Positions 6,539 to 8,767 of a stretch of 8,767 nucleotides of DNA are shown piece after piece. Under the pieces are notes generated by a model. That model saw nothing but the letters and a program-made list of their open reading frames with translations. It did not search any database and was not told where the DNA came from. The stretch covers positions 1-8,767 of the forward strand of contig NVSW01000084.1 of the NCBI GenBank assembly GCA_002401365.1. The letters are read 5' to 3'. The position numbers were made by a program, and so were the translations under genes. This DNA comes from Piscirickettsiaceae bacterium (GTDB lineage: Bacteria > Pseudomonadota > Gammaproteobacteria > Methylococcales > Cycloclasticaceae). Within the stretch, counting starts at the first letter, position 1; every line of letters begins with the position of its first letter.

Positions 6539-8041
6539 TTACTCTGCAAACCACGGTTCACGTGCTTTCATAATAAGCGTGCCAGCTCTCTCTTCATCCA
6601 TCGCCACGATGTCAGTCAGCTCATCAATTGCTAGCTCTGCCAAGTCTTCCATGCAGATCACTTTTTTACTTGCTAGTTTAAAAGCCAATTCGCGATCCAT
6701 ACCTTCCATTTCTAACAAATCTTGTGCTGGCTCATGCTCCTCAAGCACTTCTTCCGAAGCAATCGCCTTGATTAACAAGCCATCTTTTGCACGTTGATGT
6801 AACGCTTCTGCAATATCTTCGTCAAACTCTTCAATTGCCGCCAAATCACCTACATCAACCATGCCGATTTCTTCGATGCTTGTGTAACCTTCTTGATACA
6901 AAATCAGACCAACGTCTTCATCCACATCTAGGTCTAACATTAATTGTTTTACAAATTCTTCAGACTCAGATGCAGATTTTTCCTCTGCTTGAGTTTCACC
7001 CATTACATTTAATGTCCAACCAGTCAACTCACTAGCCAATCGTACATTTTGCCCACCACGCCCGATAGCTTGCGACAAGCTATCATCTCGGACAGACACA
7101 TCCATGCTGTGTGCGTCTTCATCAACCACAATTGACACTACATCTGCAGGTGACATGGCGTTAATCACAAATTGTGCATCACTTTCATCCCACAAAATAA
7201 TATCAACGCGTTCTCCTGCTAGTTCATTTGATACTGCTTGGACACGAGAACCTCGCATACCAACACATGCGCCCACTGGGTCTAAGCGTTGGTCTCGGCT
7301 TCTAACCGCTATTTTTGCTCTAGAGCCTGGGTCACGTGCCGCACCTAATATTTCAATCAAGCCATCACCTACTTCTGGCACTTCAAGATTAAACAAGGCA
7401 ATCAATAGATCTGGTGAACTTCTAGTTACTTTTAACTGCGGGCCTCGCGCGGCCTCTTCAACTTCTTTTAGATAACCACGAATTCGATCGCCAACGCGTA
7501 CTGGTTCGCGAGGAATCATTTCTTCGCGAGGAATAATTGCATCTGCTGTACCTTCCAGATCAACAAACACATTACCTCTTTCTATGCGTTTAATAACACC
7601 TGTCACTAAATCGCCGACCTTATCCTTATATAGTTCGTAAACTTTTTTACGCTCGGCTTCACGTACTTTTTGCACAATCACCTGTTTAGCGGCCTGCGCA
7701 CCAATGCGACCAAAATCCGCCGCCTCTATTGGCTCTTCTATAAAATCACCCAACTCTATTTCTGGGTTTTTTAACTTAGCATCAGCCAATAAAATTTGTG
7801 CATCTGGTCTCTCTATCCCGTCCTCAACGTCTGGGTCAGCTTCAATAACTTCCCAGCGTCGAAAAGATTCGTAGTCACCGCTCGTTGGATCGATAGCAAC
7901 ACGCACATCAATGTCTTCTCGGTATAGTTTTTTGGTCGCCATCGCCAATGCTGCTTCTATTGCTTCAAACAACACACTGCGATCTATTTCTTTTTCATTA
8001 GAAATAACGTCTACAACCATTAAAATTTCTTTATTAGCCAT
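6539..8041 (-). CDS. nusA: Transcription termination/antitermination factor NusA
   Basis: Encodes a 500-residue NusA (E. coli 495), which binds RNA polymerase and nascent RNA and affects pausing, intrinsic and Rho termination, and antitermination with NusB/E/G. Domain order: N-terminal polymerase-binding domain (about 1-130, start MANKEILMVVDVISNEK), S1 domain (about 135-202), KH1 (about 230-280, GMRG at 261-264), KH2 (about 295-347, GRGG at 327-330), then two acidic repeats AR1 (about 362-425) and AR2 (about 437-498). Presence of both acidic repeats is typical of gammaproteobacteria; in E. coli AR2 binds the alpha subunit C-terminal domain. The start is ATG 8041-8039 with TAGGG six nt upstream. 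It lies 21 bp behind rimP and 27 bp before infB. NusA is known to act on terminators in the leader of its own operon in some bacteria, and two are present here upstream of rimP. Confidence 0.98.
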   Translation of the reverse strand: MANKEILMVVDVISNEKEIDRSVLFEAIEAALAMATKKLYREDIDVRVAIDPTSGDYESFRRWEVIEADPDVEDGIERPDAQILLADAKLKNPEIELGDFIEEPIEAADFGRIGAQAAKQVIVQKVREAERKKVYELYKDKVGDLVTGVIKRIERGNVFVDLEGTADAIIPREEMIPREPVRVGDRIRGYLKEVEEAARGPQLKVTRSSPDLLIALFNLEVPEVGDGLIEILGAARDPGSRAKIAVRSRDQRLDPVGACVGMRGSRVQAVSNELAGERVDIILWDESDAQFVINAMSPADVVSIVVDEDAHSMDVSVRDDSLSQAIGRGGQNVRLASELTGWTLNVMGETQAEEKSASESEEFVKQLMLDLDVDEDVGLILYQEGYTSIEEIGMVDVGDLAAIEEFDEDIAEALHQRAKDGLLIKAIASEEVLEEHEPAQDLLEMEGMDRELAFKLASKKVICMEDLAELAIDELTDIVAMDEERAGTLIMKAREPWFAE

Positions 8042-8052
8042 GTTTAACCCTA

Positions 8053-8068
8053 AAATAAATATTTATTT
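8053..8068. repeat. 16-bp AT-only palindrome at the rimP-nusA junction
   Basis: A perfect palindrome made only of A and T overlaps the rimP stop codon (8065-8063) and most of the rimP-nusA gap. As an RNA hairpin it would be weak and it is not followed by a T-run, so it is not a terminator. It may be only AT-rich spacer sequence. Confidence 0.5.
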
Positions 8069-8521
8069 ATTAACAATAATTCGTGCTTTTTTTATTAACG
8101 AGAACGGTATTTCAACCTCCTCTTCATCTACATGTAAACAAATAATACCCTTGTTTACTTCAAGAATATCACCGGTAAACTTGCGCTGACCTTCAAGCGT
8201 CGCTTGACGCAGCTCCAGCTTCACAACAGAACCCTTGAAACGCTTAAAGTGCTCTAGCGAAAACAACGGCCTTTCCAAGCCTGGTGATGACACTTCCAGC
8301 GTGTACTGACCACTTATTGGATCTTCCACATCTAAGACACCACTAATTTGGTGACTAACTTTGGAACAATCCCCAACCAAAATACCATTTTCGCTATCTA
8401 TATAGACCCTTAATACAGACTCTTTACCTTGACCAACAAATTCCGCACCAACAAACTCATAACCTAAACCTTCAACTGCGGGCTGGATAAGTTCCAATAG
8501 TTTAATAGGCGCTAAATTCAT
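8063..8521 (-). CDS. rimP: Ribosome maturation factor RimP
   Basis: Encodes a 152-residue RimP (E. coli 150), a cytoplasmic factor that binds the 30S subunit early and helps form the central pseudoknot region around S12. Diagnostic segments are LRVYIDSENG (37-46), the acidic GDCSKVSHQISGVLDVEDPI (50-69) and YTLEVSSPGLERPLF (73-87), followed by the C-terminal SH3-like domain with FTGDILEV and IPFSLIKKARI. The frame is open further upstream to an ATG at 8638, but that would add 39 residues encoded by the two terminator hairpins. The ATG at 8521-8519 gives the family length, matches the usual N-terminus (MNLAPIKLLEL) and has GAGAA 5 nt upstream. It is the first gene of the operon. The second leader terminator ends 16 bp before its start codon, so its expression needs read-through. 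Confidence 0.97.
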   Translation of the reverse strand: MNLAPIKLLELIQPAVEGLGYEFVGAEFVGQGKESVLRVYIDSENGILVGDCSKVSHQISGVLDVEDPISGQYTLEVSSPGLERPLFSLEHFKRFKGSVVKLELRQATLEGQRKFTGDILEVNKGIICLHVDEEEVEIPFSLIKKARIIVNK

Positions 8522-8526
8522 CAATA

Positions 8527-8531
8527 TTCTC
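8527..8531 (-). promoter_or_regulatory. rimP ribosome binding site
   Basis: The minus strand reads GAGAA, 5 nt before the ATG at 8521-8519. It is a modest Shine-Dalgarno, but it favours this start over the upstream in-frame ATG at 8638-8636, which lies at the edge of a terminator stem. Confidence 0.5.
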
Positions 8532-8537
8532 ACATAC

Positions 8538-8557
8538 AAAAAAAGGGCCAACGGCCC
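8538..8557 (-). terminator. Intrinsic terminator immediately upstream of rimP
   Basis: On the minus strand GGGCC (8557-8553), loop GTT, GGCCC (8549-8545) form a 5-bp all-GC stem followed directly by seven T (8544-8538). This is a textbook Rho-independent terminator, oriented to stop transcription just before rimP. It is placed as an attenuator for the rimP-nusA-infB operon, not as the end of a coding gene. Confidence 0.85.
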
Positions 8558-8574
8558 AATCAATAACTTTCGAT

Positions 8575-8593
8575 TTTTACCGTGCCCGTAAAA
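8575..8593 (-). other. Small hairpin between the two leader terminators
   Basis: On the minus strand TTTTAC (8593-8588) and GTAAAA (8580-8575) can pair as a 6-bp stem around the 7-nt loop GGGCACG. It has no T-run after it, so it is not a terminator. Its stem is AT-rich and weak; it may be a leader RNA element or chance. Confidence 0.35.
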
Positions 8594-8612
8594 CAACACC
8601 GCATGCCGAAAT

Positions 8613-8634
8613 AAAAAATACCCCAAACGGGGTA
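8613..8634 (-). terminator. First intrinsic terminator in the rimP leader
   Basis: On the minus strand TACCCC (8634-8629), loop GTTT, GGGGTA (8624-8619) form a 6-bp stem followed by six T (8618-8613). It lies about 70-85 nt downstream of the predicted start site of the leader promoter, and no recognisable gene lies between them. It would release a short leader RNA or act as the first of two attenuation points. It could instead end a transcript coming from beyond the window edge. Confidence 0.85.
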
Positions 8635-8653
8635 ACATTAAAACGCGGAATTT

Positions 8654-8662
8654 ATAATATCA
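8654..8662 (-). promoter_or_regulatory. Possible extended -10 promoter (P2) upstream of the first terminator
   Basis: The minus strand reads TGA followed by TATTAT, which fits the TGn extended -10 form with a 5/6 match to the -10 box. No good -35 box is seen 16-18 bp upstream (best ATTTAA or GATTTA). The start would fall near 8647. The same bases form part of the 3' arm of the leader stem-loop, so the two readings compete. Confidence 0.3.
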
Positions 8663-8696
8663 TTACAAAGCACGCATTAAATCGCCTTTGCAATAA
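8660..8696 (-). other. Leader RNA stem-loop upstream of the first terminator
   Basis: On the minus strand TTATTGCAAAG (8696-8686) and CTTTGTAATGA (8670-8660) can form an 11-bp stem including two G-U pairs, enclosing a 15-nt loop. It would lie near the 5' end of RNA made from the promoter at 8709-8738. The loop contains an ATG that opens a four-codon reading frame (8677-8663). Seen as a pairing possibility only; no function is known. Confidence 0.4.
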
Positions 8697-8708
8697 AGTT
8701 CTTCGTCA

Positions 8709-8738
8709 ATTATAACAAATTTATCCTGACACATTCAA
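8709..8738 (-). promoter_or_regulatory. Promoter (P1) of the rimP-nusA-infB operon
   Basis: On the minus strand a -35 box TTGAAT (8738-8733) stands 18 bp from a perfect -10 box TATAAT (8714-8709). Transcription would start near 8702, giving a leader of about 180 nt before rimP that crosses both terminator hairpins. No tRNA or coding gene is visible between this promoter and rimP. Confidence 0.65.
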
Positions 8739-8767
8739 CACAGTATTCGAAAAATCGTTTTTTTATC

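Noticed and set aside
8522..8638. The rimP reading frame stays open upstream to an ATG at 8638, giving a 191-residue protein.
   Set aside because: The extra 39 codons run through both terminator hairpins, have no family match and no good ribosome binding site; the 152-residue form matches RimP length and N-terminus.
8748..8764. CGA-AAAA-TCG followed by seven T on the plus strand, resembling a terminator at the window edge.
   Set aside because: The stem has only three pairs, too weak for a terminator call, and no plus-strand gene leads into it.

Overview
This is a core-genome segment of a bacterium, most likely a gammaproteobacterium with moderately low G+C (roughly 40-45% by eye). All genes lie on the minus strand. 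In transcription order they are rimP, nusA, infB, rbfA, truB, rpsO, pnp and the 5' part of phaR, which runs off the window at base 1. The order rimP-nusA-infB-rbfA-truB-rpsO-pnp is the classic proteobacterial nusA/infB operon. NusA carries both C-terminal acidic repeats (AR1 and AR2), and no ylxR-like gene sits between nusA and infB; both fit gammaproteobacteria. The genus cannot be fixed from this window.

Layout by region, from the high-coordinate end. Bases 8767-8522 are a non-coding leader. It holds a sigma70-type promoter, an AT-rich stem-loop, a first intrinsic terminator, a small hairpin, and a second intrinsic terminator only 16 bp before the rimP start codon. Bases 8521-2692 hold rimP, nusA, infB, rbfA and truB with gaps of 21, 27, 10 and 3 bp, clearly one transcription unit. 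The 100 bp between truB and rpsO contain a good internal promoter for rpsO. rpsO and pnp are 26 bp apart. pnp is followed after 33 bp, with no visible terminator, by phaR, whose N-terminal DNA-binding domain is complete in the window.

The genes work together in ribosome biogenesis and RNA metabolism. RimP and RbfA mature the 30S subunit, S15 is a primary 30S binding protein, and IF2 starts translation. TruB makes the U55 pseudouridine of tRNA, NusA controls elongation, termination and antitermination, and PNPase degrades RNA. PhaR, a regulator of polyhydroxyalkanoate storage, is the outlier and implies a PHA-capable relative or ancestor.

I found no mobile element, CRISPR array, rRNA or tRNA gene, and no new multi-gene system. 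The points most worth a second look are regulatory: the tandem terminators in the rimP leader, the lack of room for an E. coli-type RNase III control hairpin between rpsO and pnp, and the placement of phaR behind pnp.
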